Source: Paenibacillus kobensis NBRC 15729 (GTDB taxonomy: Bacteria > Bacillota > Bacilli > Paenibacillales > Paenibacillaceae). From it: 64,000 bases of DNA. How positions within the stretch are numbered: the first letter of the stretch is position 1; every line of letters starts with the position of its first letter. Where the stretch lies: contig NZ_BILZ01000012.1 of NCBI RefSeq assembly GCF_004000825.1, forward strand, positions 1 to 64,000, in the 5' to 3' direction. Both the position numbers and the translations under genes were made by a program. This document shows positions 9,901 through 18,335 of the stretch, piece after piece. The notes beneath the pieces were generated by a model. That model did no database searches, was not told the DNA's origin, and worked only from the letters and a program-made list of their open reading frames with translations.

Positions 9901-12416
9901 GATTGATCGAACAGAAAATAAACATTTCAATCCACGCACCCGCATGGGGTGCGACAGAGCATCCGTCACAGTTGCCAGCGATGGTGGATCATTTCAATCC
10001 ACGCACCCGCATGGGGTGCGACGGCAACGGCGGCAACGGCGGCGTGGTTAACCCGTGATTTCAATCCACGCACCCGCATGGGGTGCGACCATGTACTGGA
10101 CATTTCCAAGGAGAAATTGAGCATTTCAATCCACGCACCCGCATGGGGTGCGACCATCTCCATCGTAGACGACCCGGTAAAGGATGCGATTTCAATCCAC
10201 GCACCCGCATGGGGTGCGACAAGGGCGTGGGGCGGCCAGAGGTTAGGACAGAGATTTCAATCCACGCACCCGCATGGGGTGCGACGTCAGCGAGGGTGAT
10301 CCCTATCCAACCGTTGATAATTTCAATCCACGCACCCGCATGGGGTGCGACGGCACAGCCAAGTACAAGACGGCGATTGACTATCTATTTCAATCCACGC
10401 ACCCGCATGGGGTGCGACCCCGATCTATCGGCAAGTGCCGGTCAATGCCAGTCAATTTCAATCCACGCACCCGCATGGGGTGCGACTCCACCTGAGCATG
10501 CATGAGCAAACCCCATCACATATTTCAATCCACGCACCCGCATGGGGTGCGACGCCACCGCCTATTCTGTGTTTCTCAAGCACAAGGATTTCAATCCACG
10601 CACCCGCATGGGGTGCGACGGTTCACGTATTCGGACTCTGCAAAATTGCTGAGTCATTTCAATCCACGCACCCGCATGGGGTGCGACCACGACCGTTTCG
10701 CGTTCCTTCTGGCCGTAATCACATTTCAATCCACGCACCCGCATGGGGTGCGACATGAGTTTCTTATAGGTATCAACGTTTGTGTTTTTATTTCAATCCA
10801 CGCACCCGCATGGGGTGCGACAAGTCCCGGCGATTAAGCCAGTACCGTAGTTTGATTTCAATCCACGCACCCGCATGGGGTGCGACAATGCATCTAAGTC
10901 GTCTTTGTCCGTGGCGATATTATTTCAATCCACGCACCCGCATGGGGTGCGACTTCTTCGGTCGGGCCAGTATTTTCGTCCTGGTCAATTTCAATCCACG
11001 CACCCGCATGGGGTGCGACGATCTGTCCGCGTTGTGGGCGAGAGCTCGTATGGCTATTTCAATCCACGCACCCGCATGGGGTGCGACTGCCGTTACACCG
11101 ATTAGCTGGCCTTCGTAAACCATTTCAATCCACGCACCCGCATGGGGTGCGACGCCAGTCGTCTTCGATTCCACGGCCTACGACAAAATTTCAATCCACG
11201 CACCCGCATGGGGTGCGACCGTTGACGCCGAATTAGCTCAAATTGAGCTAGAATTTCAATCCACGCACCCGCATGGGGTGCGACTAACTGGTCAACGTGT
11301 ATACACGATAACCGATGAAGAATTTCAATCCACGCACCCGCATGGGGTGCGACAAACGCAAGATTGGCGGCACGCAATGCACGATTTTATTTCAATCCAC
11401 GCACCCGCATGGGGTGCGACTCTACATCATGCGTTCCACATAGCTCTTCAAATGTTATTTCAATCCACGCACCCGCATGGGGTGCGACCGATTTCGGATC
11501 GATCAACAACCAATCAATGACATTTCAATCCACGCACCCGCATGGGGTGCGACAAGACGATTATGCTCGGTCTCATGCAAGCGGTGCCATTTCAATCCAC
11601 GCACCCGCATGGGGTGCGACCCAATTCGCTTTCTAGTAATTCGTCTGCACCTCCAATTTCAATCCACGCACCCGCATGGGGTGCGACAATAGCTTCTTAC
11701 ATAGTGGGATCAGTCCATTAATTTCAATCCACGCACCCGCATGGGGTGCGACGATTTTTAACCCGTACGTAATCAACCGTTCAACAATTTCAATCCACGC
11801 ACCCGCATGGGGTGCGACCCAAAGCTTACGTAATAGGGCGTTCAAAATGAGATTTCAATCCACGCACCCGCATGGGGTGCGACACGGACGGGCCGGATTA
11901 AAGAGCGTGATGAATGGGCATTTCAATCCACGCACCCGCATGGGGTGCGACTCGTTTAACGCGTTTCGTTATGGATATATTAAAATTTCAATCCACGCAC
12001 CCGCATGGGGTGCGACACGGGCCTGGCTACCGTTGGAGGGGCAGCCGATAATTTCAATCCACGCACCCGCATGGGGTGCGACCCGGACGTGATTAATGAC
12101 CTACGAACGCTGCAGGAATTTCAATCCACGCACCCGCATGGGGTGCGACCATATTCTCACCTTCCCCAATTCAACAGAGCGGACATTTCAATCCACGCAC
12201 CCGCATGGGGTGCGACGGACCAGATGAGTTCGTGTTATCCATAAAATCACGATTTCAATCCACGCACCCGCATGGGGTGCGACGGGAAGACGGCTACTGC
12301 AGCAAAGTGGGCTTATAAATTTCAATCCACGCACCCGCATGGGGTGCGACGGACAACGTTCTTCAGGCATATCGTATGAAAAAAATTTCAATCCACGCAC
12401 CCGCATGGGGTGCGAC
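6927..12416 (-). CRISPR. CRISPR array 1, type I-C, 83 repeats and 82 spacers
   Basis: I counted 83 repeats of 32 bases starting at 6927 and ending with the one at 12385-12416; spacers are 33-38 bases. On the minus strand each repeat begins GTCGCACCCC and ends GCGTGGATTGAAAT, the type I-C form, with a 7-bp stem and a 5-base loop (CATGC). The leader is at the right end, beside cas2, so transcription and ageing run leftwards. The left end decays as expected for the oldest repeats: variants at 6927, 6995, 7062, 7132, 7199 and 7264 differ from consensus, mostly in the loop. Scattered single changes occur at 7595, 7797 and 8130. Reading frames inside the array are only translated repeats. Confidence 0.99.
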
Positions 12417-12588
12417 AGCGATTTTAAGCAACAACAGGCCAAAAATCGTTAAATTTTTATTACAACAACAACCTCACAGCATAGAAAAGCGTTATAGCGT
12501 TAGTCTAAATGGAAATTGTTGATAGATATTTCGGTGCGAATGCCCCTGGGAAAGTATGTGAGCTGTACATTCGCACCATCGGTTCGCA
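12417..12588 (-). promoter_or_regulatory. Leader of CRISPR array 1
   Basis: This A/T-rich 172-bp region lies between the cas2 stop codon and the first (newest) repeat. It holds two elements also found at the array 2 leader: an imperfect inverted repeat touching the repeat junction (12417-12425 with 12442-12450; AGCGATTTT / AAAATCGTT) and a 58-bp conserved block at 12533-12590. It should carry the array promoter and the Cas1-Cas2 recognition signals. I could not assign -35 and -10 boxes with confidence. Confidence 0.8.
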
Positions 12589-12590
12589 CT
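12533..12590 (-). repeat. Conserved 58-bp leader block with GTGCGAA repeats (copy 1)
   Basis: It matches 22773-22830 at 49 of 58 positions without gaps. On the minus strand it contains two direct GTGCGAA copies followed by an inverted copy (TTCGCAC); GGTGCGAATG and CATTCGCACC form a 10-bp inverted repeat around a conserved centre AGTATGTGAGCT (plus-strand reading). It begins at the cas2 stop codon. The function is unknown; a protein- or Cas1-Cas2-binding site is a reasonable guess. Confidence 0.75.
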
Positions 12591-12888
12591 ACAAGATTAA
12601 AGGTGCTTCAAGATCAAGAGATGATTTCAAACCGTGATGCTCTACCTTCGTCTTGTGCTTATTGCCAAGCTGATAAAATCGGAGGCTATCCTGTTGCGGG
12701 TCAATGATATCAAGGAGTTTAAACTTTAATGCGGCGAATTGGGCGGAGTCCACAATGCATTCAAATACCGAGTTTTGCACACGCTGTCCGTAGTTTTGGC
12801 AAATCTTCGATACCTGACGTAATCTGCGCTGGCCTTCACTACTTACTGTGCTTACATCATAAGTAACTAACACGAGCACTTTCTTCAC
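12589..12888 (-). CDS. cas2: CRISPR-associated endonuclease Cas2
   Basis: Structural subunit of the Cas1-Cas2 spacer integrase. The 99 residues are the normal type I-C size. The first beta-strand reads VLVLVTYDVS with the conserved Asp, and the family's C-terminal tail (DLEAPLIL) is present. Translation starts at a GTG at 12888, directly adjoining the cas1 stop codon. It is the last gene of the minus-strand operon cas5c-cas8c-cas7-cas4-cas1-cas2, and its stop codon abuts the conserved leader block of array 1. Confidence 0.97.
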   Translation of the reverse strand: MKKVLVLVTYDVSTVSSEGQRRLRQVSKICQNYGQRVQNSVFECIVDSAQFAALKFKLLDIIDPQQDSLRFYQLGNKHKTKVEHHGLKSSLDLEAPLIL

Positions 12889-13920
12889 CTACTTCCATAA
12901 GAAAGGAGGATACTCATCTAGATCATTTCGCAAATAACGTGCTAACAATAATGCTTGTGCATGCGGAACAAGTCCCCAAGATATCTTCTCCCCTAAATAA
13001 GGATGCGTAATTTGCTCCTGTTTCCTTTCTTGCCATGCTGCAAGGAACTTCTTTCTAGCACTATCCGTCAACAAAACAGCACCATTTTCTTTCTTCACCA
13101 AATCATCCTTGCTCACAGCCTTCTTATTGATCAAAGACAATACAAATCGGTCAGCCATCACGCCACGAAGTTCTTCCATCACATCAAGAGCAAGCGATGC
13201 TCGGCCCGGCCTATCGCGATGCATAAACCCTACATAAGCATCCAAGCCTACACCTTCAAGTGCGGCCGCAACATCATTCGCTAATAAGGAATATGCAAAC
13301 GATAATAACGCATTTACATTATCCAGCGGCGGCCGTCGAGACCGGACCTGATAATAGAAGTCGTCTTTCTGCTGTAAAATCATATCATTCAACAATCGGT
13401 TATACGTTGCCGCCGCTTGTCCTTCCAGACCCCTTAATCGAGATAAATCCTCACACTTTCGTACCTCTTGCATTAGTGCCGTTAATTGTTGTGAAGCGGT
13501 TTTGAATCTTTCTACTTCGATTCTCATCGGATAATCGCGCGTCATCCTCTCAATTATCCATTTATGATTGTATAGTTTCCCCACGATAAAATTCCGTGCA
13601 ATGATCGCTGATTGCATCTCATCTGCAGAAATCGCATACTGCTTCTTGCGAAGCACCACATTTCCATTGCTCTTACCGATGACTCTTGCCAGAAACCTTC
13701 CGGTGATTGTGTAGAAGACGATAGAAATATTGCGTTCTGCGCAGTATCCCATCAACGCCGGACTAGCTCCTGTATAACCGAACGAAACAATCGACTGCAG
13801 ATTATGAAGTGGGACTCTTCCGAGTCGCTCATCGTCTTTCAGAACGACAACATTGTCTCCGTCTAACGATAAATAGACGTCCGATTGAGTAATATATAGC
13901 GTATTGAGCAATTTCTTCAT
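12889..13920 (-). CDS. cas1: CRISPR-associated endonuclease Cas1, type I-C
   Basis: Metal-dependent integrase that inserts new spacers at the leader end of an array. The 343-residue protein has the N-terminal beta domain and a helical C-terminal catalytic domain. The metal ligands are present: Glu166 in RGLEGQAA, His234 in GFMHRDRPGR and Asp246 with Glu249 in LALDVMEELR. The ATG overlaps the cas4 stop by 4 bases and the gene abuts cas2, indicating translational coupling. It presumably serves both arrays in the window. Confidence 0.98.
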   Translation of the reverse strand: MKKLLNTLYITQSDVYLSLDGDNVVVLKDDERLGRVPLHNLQSIVSFGYTGASPALMGYCAERNISIVFYTITGRFLARVIGKSNGNVVLRKKQYAISADEMQSAIIARNFIVGKLYNHKWIIERMTRDYPMRIEVERFKTASQQLTALMQEVRKCEDLSRLRGLEGQAAATYNRLLNDMILQQKDDFYYQVRSRRPPLDNVNALLSFAYSLLANDVAAALEGVGLDAYVGFMHRDRPGRASLALDVMEELRGVMADRFVLSLINKKAVSKDDLVKKENGAVLLTDSARKKFLAAWQERKQEQITHPYLGEKISWGLVPHAQALLLARYLRNDLDEYPPFLWK

Positions 13921-14576
13921 TCGTTTATTTTCCCTTCAACATAGCTTCGAACGGTCCGCTTGTTCATAAGCTCAGGCAAACAAATCGGTTGAAGAGAACA
14001 ACTGCGACAGGCTGGACTGCTCTTCACTCGGGGAGTATGTCTACGGTTGTACAGGTCTAGCATCTCAGCAAATATCGTTCTCACTCTATATTTCAAATCT
14101 GCTGTCAATTGCACTTCGATTCGATGTCTGATTTCATGATAGTAGATAAACCCGACATCCACGTTGCAAAGCAGCATTTCCTCTAGGCAAATCGCCTGCG
14201 CGGTTAGTTGCATCACATCCTCGTCCTGCTTCTTAGGTTTGCCTCGCTTATACTCAACCGGATACGGAGTATACTTATCATCCGCCCCATTGATAACAAC
14301 GCCATCCTCGCTACGAACAAACTCTACCACATCACATATGCCCGATATTTGCAGACTTTCAGACTTCACAGGCATCGCACGAACAATAAGCTTGTCTCCG
14401 CGTTTTTCTCGAAGGAACGGCTGATCCGCTTTATTATGCAAATAGTCGCCTTCAATGGTCCTCACATTGTCAGCCCACTGTTGCTCAATATGAATAAGTG
14501 CCCATTGCCGCTTGCAAAACTGATAGTGCTGAATACCGGAAAGCATCAAATAATCGTCATCTTCATTAACGACCAT
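13917..14576 (-). CDS. cas4: CRISPR-associated exonuclease Cas4
   Basis: Nuclease that trims prespacers and selects them by PAM during adaptation. The 219-residue protein shows the iron-sulfur cluster cysteines Cys21, Cys190, Cys193 and Cys199 and the RecB-like nuclease residues Asp82 (GICDVVEF) and Glu108-x-Lys110 (PVEYKRGK), with His48 upstream. It overlaps cas7 by 11 bases at its start and cas1 by 4 at its end. All catalytic residues are intact, so adaptation should be functional. Confidence 0.97.
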   Translation of the reverse strand: MVVNEDDDYLMLSGIQHYQFCKRQWALIHIEQQWADNVRTIEGDYLHNKADQPFLREKRGDKLIVRAMPVKSESLQISGICDVVEFVRSEDGVVINGADDKYTPYPVEYKRGKPKKQDEDVMQLTAQAICLEEMLLCNVDVGFIYYHEIRHRIEVQLTADLKYRVRTIFAEMLDLYNRRHTPRVKSSPACRSCSLQPICLPELMNKRTVRSYVEGKINE

Positions 14577-15429
14577 CGAATATCGTGACTTTCAATCCAT
14601 CAAGCGGCTCAACGCTAAAGGTATAATCTTCGTACTGTTTAGCTTCATCCGTGTTTTTTGTAATTTTAAGAGAGCGATGGACTTTGGCGGAGGAATATTG
14701 GCCAAGCTTGGAGCTATGCTCCCACCAATAGACTTGGTGAACTTCCATGCTGCCTTCCGGACGAGCCGAAGATGCATCATTCTCGAACAACGAGACGAGA
14801 GCCTGTTTAATCAGTTCCGCATCTGCACCCGAGAATCCGGTTTTCTCTGCTAATTGCGTGTTAATGCTTCCATAAAATACGAATACACCTGAATCAACAC
14901 GATGCTTCATGCCCATCGTATCCGATCCTCTCGATGCGCCTGGCTCTGAATTGACACTCTTCGTAATCTGCGTGCTCGTAATATCGATCGGATCAAGGCT
15001 CGTCGCCGTATGTATCGATACCGGCCCTCTTACGCCAACCGATACGCCTGAACCTTTACTATCTGACTTGAATGCGAATACTTGGCCGAAGCTGCGCACA
15101 TCGATCCACTCCCGGCATGCGATGCTGGCGAATTCGTCGCTGGAGCCATTTTTCGACTTCAATATTTTTTCCAATTCCGCATTGGCATCCGCACGTTCCC
15201 TTAAGCTTCCATATGTATCCGATTTGCGATCGTTGGATTGAACGAAGATGGATTCTCCCATGTCCTGAAGACGATTACGAATCTTGCGTTTTAGTGCCAC
15301 GTCCGAAATTTCCCCGTAGCCATCGTAGTTTTGCCGCGGACGATTGCCATTGAGGGGGTCTCCATTCGGATTAGCCTTCGATACAGACAGAACAACAGCA
15401 AAATCAATTTTATGATCTAATATCGTCAT
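14566..15429 (-). CDS. cas7c: Type I-C Cascade backbone protein Cas7c (Csd2)
   Basis: Multiple copies coat the crRNA spacer in the type I-C interference complex. The 287-residue length and the N-terminal strand FAVVLSVSKANPNGDP are typical of Csd2/Cas7. GDPLNGNRPR and the central segment around MGMKHRVDSGVFVFYG agree with the family. It sits 14 bases after cas8c and overlaps cas4, as in other I-C operons. Cas7 thumbs force every sixth guide base out of the duplex in type I complexes, which matters for the crRNA-like element at 18240. Confidence 0.97.
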   Translation of the reverse strand: MTILDHKIDFAVVLSVSKANPNGDPLNGNRPRQNYDGYGEISDVALKRKIRNRLQDMGESIFVQSNDRKSDTYGSLRERADANAELEKILKSKNGSSDEFASIACREWIDVRSFGQVFAFKSDSKGSGVSVGVRGPVSIHTATSLDPIDITSTQITKSVNSEPGASRGSDTMGMKHRVDSGVFVFYGSINTQLAEKTGFSGADAELIKQALVSLFENDASSARPEGSMEVHQVYWWEHSSKLGQYSSAKVHRSLKITKNTDEAKQYEDYTFSVEPLDGLKVTIFDGR

Positions 15430-15443
15430 ACCCGATCTCTCCC

Positions 15444-17360
15444 TTAAGATTGAATTGGCTCTTCGGCCGAGTCACTATCATCCTTGCCGCTGTTGCTACC
15501 ATTGTTTTTCTTCTTCTGGTATAGCTCATGACGCTGGCTATAAAAACCTAATAAATACAAGCCCGATAACGGTTTATCATTGAACTGCTCAGGCAATATG
15601 CGAGAGCCGATCTCGTCAATGATTTTAGACCAGCGGGTAGCTTCTGTTCCAAGCTTCATTTGATAGGGCTGCAAACAAGCCTGTATTATTGTCCAAGTTC
15701 GAGCCGGATGCTTGGGGAACATGTTCATATACCGAATTGCATTGCTCGCTCGGGTCTCATCGCCCAGAGCCCGTCTCTCCAGAACGTCCGCTACAGCCAA
15801 CAGACGTCCAAACAAATAGCTGCGGTCATTGTTGTCATGATCTAACGCCACACCTAATCCCTCCTCACGTTTGTTCAATAAAGCACATGCTATACCTAGC
15901 GTTTTCTCCCACTCCCACTTATCCAGCGCGATCGGATTCGATGCGCGACGAGTGAGACTAGTGACGATATCTTCCGGAACGTTCCGCCCGTCGACAATGC
16001 AAGGCAACATGCGTTCCATGAGTCCTTTAATAACCTCGTTGCTTGCGTTAGGCCCGTAAGCCGCGTAAGCGATATCCTTCGTGGCGGGAGCACCATAAAA
16101 TAATACCGGCTTACCTTGTTCATCCTTACGATAGCGGTGTAACCATACACATGTAGAATGCCATTCGATCAGCTTGTCCAAGTACAGCTCCAAATTCATA
16201 TTCCGGTAATAGAGCACCGCCATCCGCCCGGTCGTGGCCGAATCGAGAACAAGAACGTTCGCCTTCGCATGAGCAGAATCCGCAATTCGGCTACGATAGC
16301 CTTCAAGCGCCTTAGCGTACTCTCTTGCAAGCTCTCGTTTGGTATACGATACTCGCCGTTCGTTCTCTACCGCCCCGTCAGGATCGAGTGAATACGAATC
16401 CTCATTAGGACCCGGTACGTCGATCACATCGTTCCCCCATATTAGAAACACTCGACCATCAATGATTTTGCCTTGACGATTAATAAGCCATTTCAATGCA
16501 TTGTGGGCTTTCTGGGACACTTCGTAGCTAATTCGAGCGACATCGTTGCTGTCCTTGAATCGGCCCCGATACGTGAACCCGCTGGAATCGTTAGCCGATA
16601 TTAGCTTGGCTTTGTCCCCGGCATTACGAATCTTGTTCGCATGCTTGTCCGTTGCAGGAACCATTGTTCCCGTGACATAACAGATATCTTCTTCCCCCAG
16701 CTTCCTGCTGTAAAATTGGATGAAAGAGTTGTACATTTCCTTGTCTTCCCACACCTTTGTTGCAACCCCGTTCAGGTCGTACACGGTAAACCTTACAAAC
16801 GCGCTTGTTTGGTCCGCGCTGACAACCGAGAAGATAGCAGGCTTTGCCCCCGATTTCGTCCATTTGTTCAGCAATCGCTGTTGCTCGTCCAGATGAAGAA
16901 CGTTATCGTTTACGAGATCCCGTATCAAACTACCTTTCTTAAGATAACGATAAATGCTTCTGACCTTGTCCTCCGCATAGGGAGAGTTAGCCCATTCCTC
17001 AAGCTGACTGATATAATGTGGGAACGGTTCTTCCTTCTTAATCTCCCCGCCGAAAGCTGCATAATCACCGGCAACGTAGCTAAGCTTATCGTGCAGAGGG
17101 TAAGGTGCGATCTTCGATCCCGCCCGGCTCGCGGAGTCTTCCGTACATGGGATCAGCGTATTGGCTTCATTCTTATCCTCGATAACCGAAGCCGAATGAT
17201 ACTGCCCATCTTCTGTTATGTATACTTCTATGTGTGCAGTTTGTGTAGTGTGAGAGACAGGGAGCAGCGTATACTCCTGATCGTTATGCTTTTTCTCGAT
17301 CTTCCCGACAAGATCCAGGTTTGCTTCATACGTTTCGTACAGATTCAACAACCAGCTCAT
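15444..17360 (-). CDS. cas8c: Type I-C Cascade large subunit Cas8c (Csd1)
   Basis: Recognises the PAM and recruits Cas3 in the type I-C complex. The 638 residues lie within the normal Csd1 range; the family is divergent and has few short motifs. In many I-C systems an internal start in this gene yields the small subunit Cas11c; an internal start was not resolved here. The ATG at 17360 overlaps the cas5c stop codon by 4 bases. The C-terminus is a polar tail rich in Ser, Asp and Glu. Confidence 0.95.
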   Translation of the reverse strand: MSWLLNLYETYEANLDLVGKIEKKHNDQEYTLLPVSHTTQTAHIEVYITEDGQYHSASVIEDKNEANTLIPCTEDSASRAGSKIAPYPLHDKLSYVAGDYAAFGGEIKKEEPFPHYISQLEEWANSPYAEDKVRSIYRYLKKGSLIRDLVNDNVLHLDEQQRLLNKWTKSGAKPAIFSVVSADQTSAFVRFTVYDLNGVATKVWEDKEMYNSFIQFYSRKLGEEDICYVTGTMVPATDKHANKIRNAGDKAKLISANDSSGFTYRGRFKDSNDVARISYEVSQKAHNALKWLINRQGKIIDGRVFLIWGNDVIDVPGPNEDSYSLDPDGAVENERRVSYTKRELAREYAKALEGYRSRIADSAHAKANVLVLDSATTGRMAVLYYRNMNLELYLDKLIEWHSTCVWLHRYRKDEQGKPVLFYGAPATKDIAYAAYGPNASNEVIKGLMERMLPCIVDGRNVPEDIVTSLTRRASNPIALDKWEWEKTLGIACALLNKREEGLGVALDHDNNDRSYLFGRLLAVADVLERRALGDETRASNAIRYMNMFPKHPARTWTIIQACLQPYQMKLGTEATRWSKIIDEIGSRILPEQFNDKPLSGLYLLGFYSQRHELYQKKKNNGSNSGKDDSDSAEEPIQS

Positions 17361-18079
17361 GGATTCCCCCCCTCTTCCAACTGCATGAACAGATCTTCAA
17401 CCGATTGAACATTGGTATGGTCAAAATGCTTCGGTGCCATCTCTGAAATGATTCGAACCTGCGGACATTTCTCCGGACAAATAAACTCGATGACGCCATT
17501 TTTCATAACTGGCCTCCATAAACGAACTTCGAGCTGATTTCTCCCTGTTTCGTCGGGATAATTCAACCCATGTACCATGTTGCCGAAGTGAATTTCACCT
17601 TCGTAGTTGTCGTAAAATCCTGCGCCTTCACCAAATACACAGGGCTCCACGTACGCCTGGCATTCCCTTGCCCCGAGGAAAATGTCTCTTCGCCCGCCTG
17701 CCTTGAGCGAACGCTGCATGATGCTATAGTGCTTATTTTCGTTCCGGTCGTGGGCCAAATCAGGTCGATTATGGTTGAAAACGAAATGACCCTTTACTTG
17801 ATAACGAGGGGAGCGCAAATAAGTGTAATTAGCTAGAGTATTTCCACCTCCGTAATCCATCGGCCGGATGCCTTTCGACTCCATTCGGATCGGATTCATA
17901 ATGCGGACCGCATCCACAACCATGATGAGAGTCGGCTTCCAGTAAACGCTTTCAAGAATACCTTTCAGCGCCTGGTATGTCGGAACCTGATAGGAAAGCT
18001 TCTCTCCTCCGAGCTTCGTGAGCGGATCAGTAAAGAGCGCGTATTCACCATAAACCTCGAATTCTATTGCATTTCTCAT
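17357..18079 (-). CDS. cas5c: Type I-C pre-crRNA processing nuclease Cas5c (Cas5d)
   Basis: In type I-C this protein replaces Cas6: it cuts the repeat hairpin to leave an 11-base 5' handle and stays bound to it. The 240-residue product starting [20 protein letters not shown] matches the family start; GGGGGTGA lies just upstream of the ATG at 18079. An upstream in-frame start at 18172 would add 31 unlikely residues and would lie within the predicted promoter, so I reject it. It is the first gene of the six-gene cas operon, whose probable promoter lies about 85-100 bp upstream. Confidence 0.95.
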   Translation of the reverse strand: MRNAIEFEVYGEYALFTDPLTKLGGEKLSYQVPTYQALKGILESVYWKPTLIMVVDAVRIMNPIRMESKGIRPMDYGGGNTLANYTYLRSPRYQVKGHFVFNHNRPDLAHDRNENKHYSIMQRSLKAGGRRDIFLGARECQAYVEPCVFGEGAGFYDNYEGEIHFGNMVHGLNYPDETGRNQLEVRLWRPVMKNGVIEFICPEKCPQVRIISEMAPKHFDHTNVQSVEDLFMQLEEGGNP

Positions 18080-18161
18080 CGTCTCACCCCCTATCCTTAA
18101 TTGTAAAATATTACTTCCTAATCTTACATCATCCAATTGAATGCGGTCAATAGTTTTTCTT

Positions 18162-18180
18162 ATTTGAAACATTATATGAA
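18162..18180 (-). promoter_or_regulatory. Predicted -10 region of the cas5c-to-cas2 operon and match site of the crRNA-like guide
   Basis: On the minus strand TTC (18180-18178) is followed by ATATAATG..., containing a perfect TATAAT at 18176-18171. The 16 bases from 18177 to 18162 match the spacer part of the element at 18240 at 14 positions, differing only at positions 6 and 12. TTC is the established type I-C PAM. The -35 box is weak (CTGTGA, 17 bases away, 3 of 6). Cascade bound here would cover the promoter core. The promoter and the targeting are predictions. Confidence 0.75.
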
Positions 18181-18205
18181 CTACACAAAATAATCACAGT
18201 TTTAA

Positions 18206-18235
18206 TTAACAGTTTCTTCAATGGTGTGATATATT
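18206..18235 (+). promoter_or_regulatory. Predicted sigma-A promoter of the crRNA-like RNA
   Basis: TTAACA at 18206-18211 (5 of 6 to TTGACA) and TATATT at 18230-18235 (5 of 6 to TATAAT) are 18 bases apart. The expected start is near 18242, the first base of the pseudo-repeat hairpin. It points away from the cas5c promoter and towards cas3. Confidence 0.65.
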
Positions 18236-18239
18236 TAAG

Positions 18240-18334
18240 GTCGCTGGTTTATCTGGCGTGGATTGAAAGATATAGTGTTTGAAATCAAATAATGGAGAGA
18301 AGCCTATCTGCTCGCAGATAGGCTTCTGTTCTTT
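18240..18334 (+). ncRNA. Candidate crRNA-like regulatory RNA with a degenerate I-C repeat (CreR-like)
   Basis: A lone pseudo-repeat at 18240-18269 keeps the two ends of the true repeat (GTCGC at 18240-18244 and GCGTGGATTGAAA at 18256-18268) in opposite orientation to both arrays. Its middle has diverged but still folds: 18242-18247 pairs with 18253-18258 (6 bp, two wobble pairs) around a 5-base loop, close to the 7-bp, 5-base-loop original. The 11 bases after the stem equal the normal 5' handle except the last. A spacer-like segment (18270-18297) and a strong hairpin (18298-18327) follow. The segment matches the cas operon -10 region next to TTC. Crypto-guides that repress cas genes (CreR RNAs, and tracr-L in Cas9 systems) are the closest known analogues. 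Expression is not shown. Confidence 0.75.
18298..18334. terminator. Hairpin ending the crRNA-like RNA and cas3
   Basis: AGAAGCCTATCTGC pairs with GCAGATAGGCTTCT (14 bp, 2-base apex). On the plus strand it is followed by GTTCTTT. It also lies 1 base beyond the cas3 stop side on the minus strand, so it may end both convergent transcripts. Confidence 0.75.
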
Positions 18335-18335
18335 A

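Noticed and set aside
7020-12442. Many overlapping frames inside array 1 that translate to repeated HAPAWGAT, HPHGVR or NPRTRMGCD
   Set aside because: They are translations of the CRISPR repeat in three frames and both strands; every frame contains the same 32-base unit at 65-70-bp period.
18080-18172. Upstream extension of cas5c adding 31 residues
   Set aside because: The family starts at [11 protein letters not shown] with a strong ribosome site at the later ATG, and the extension would lie in the promoter region.
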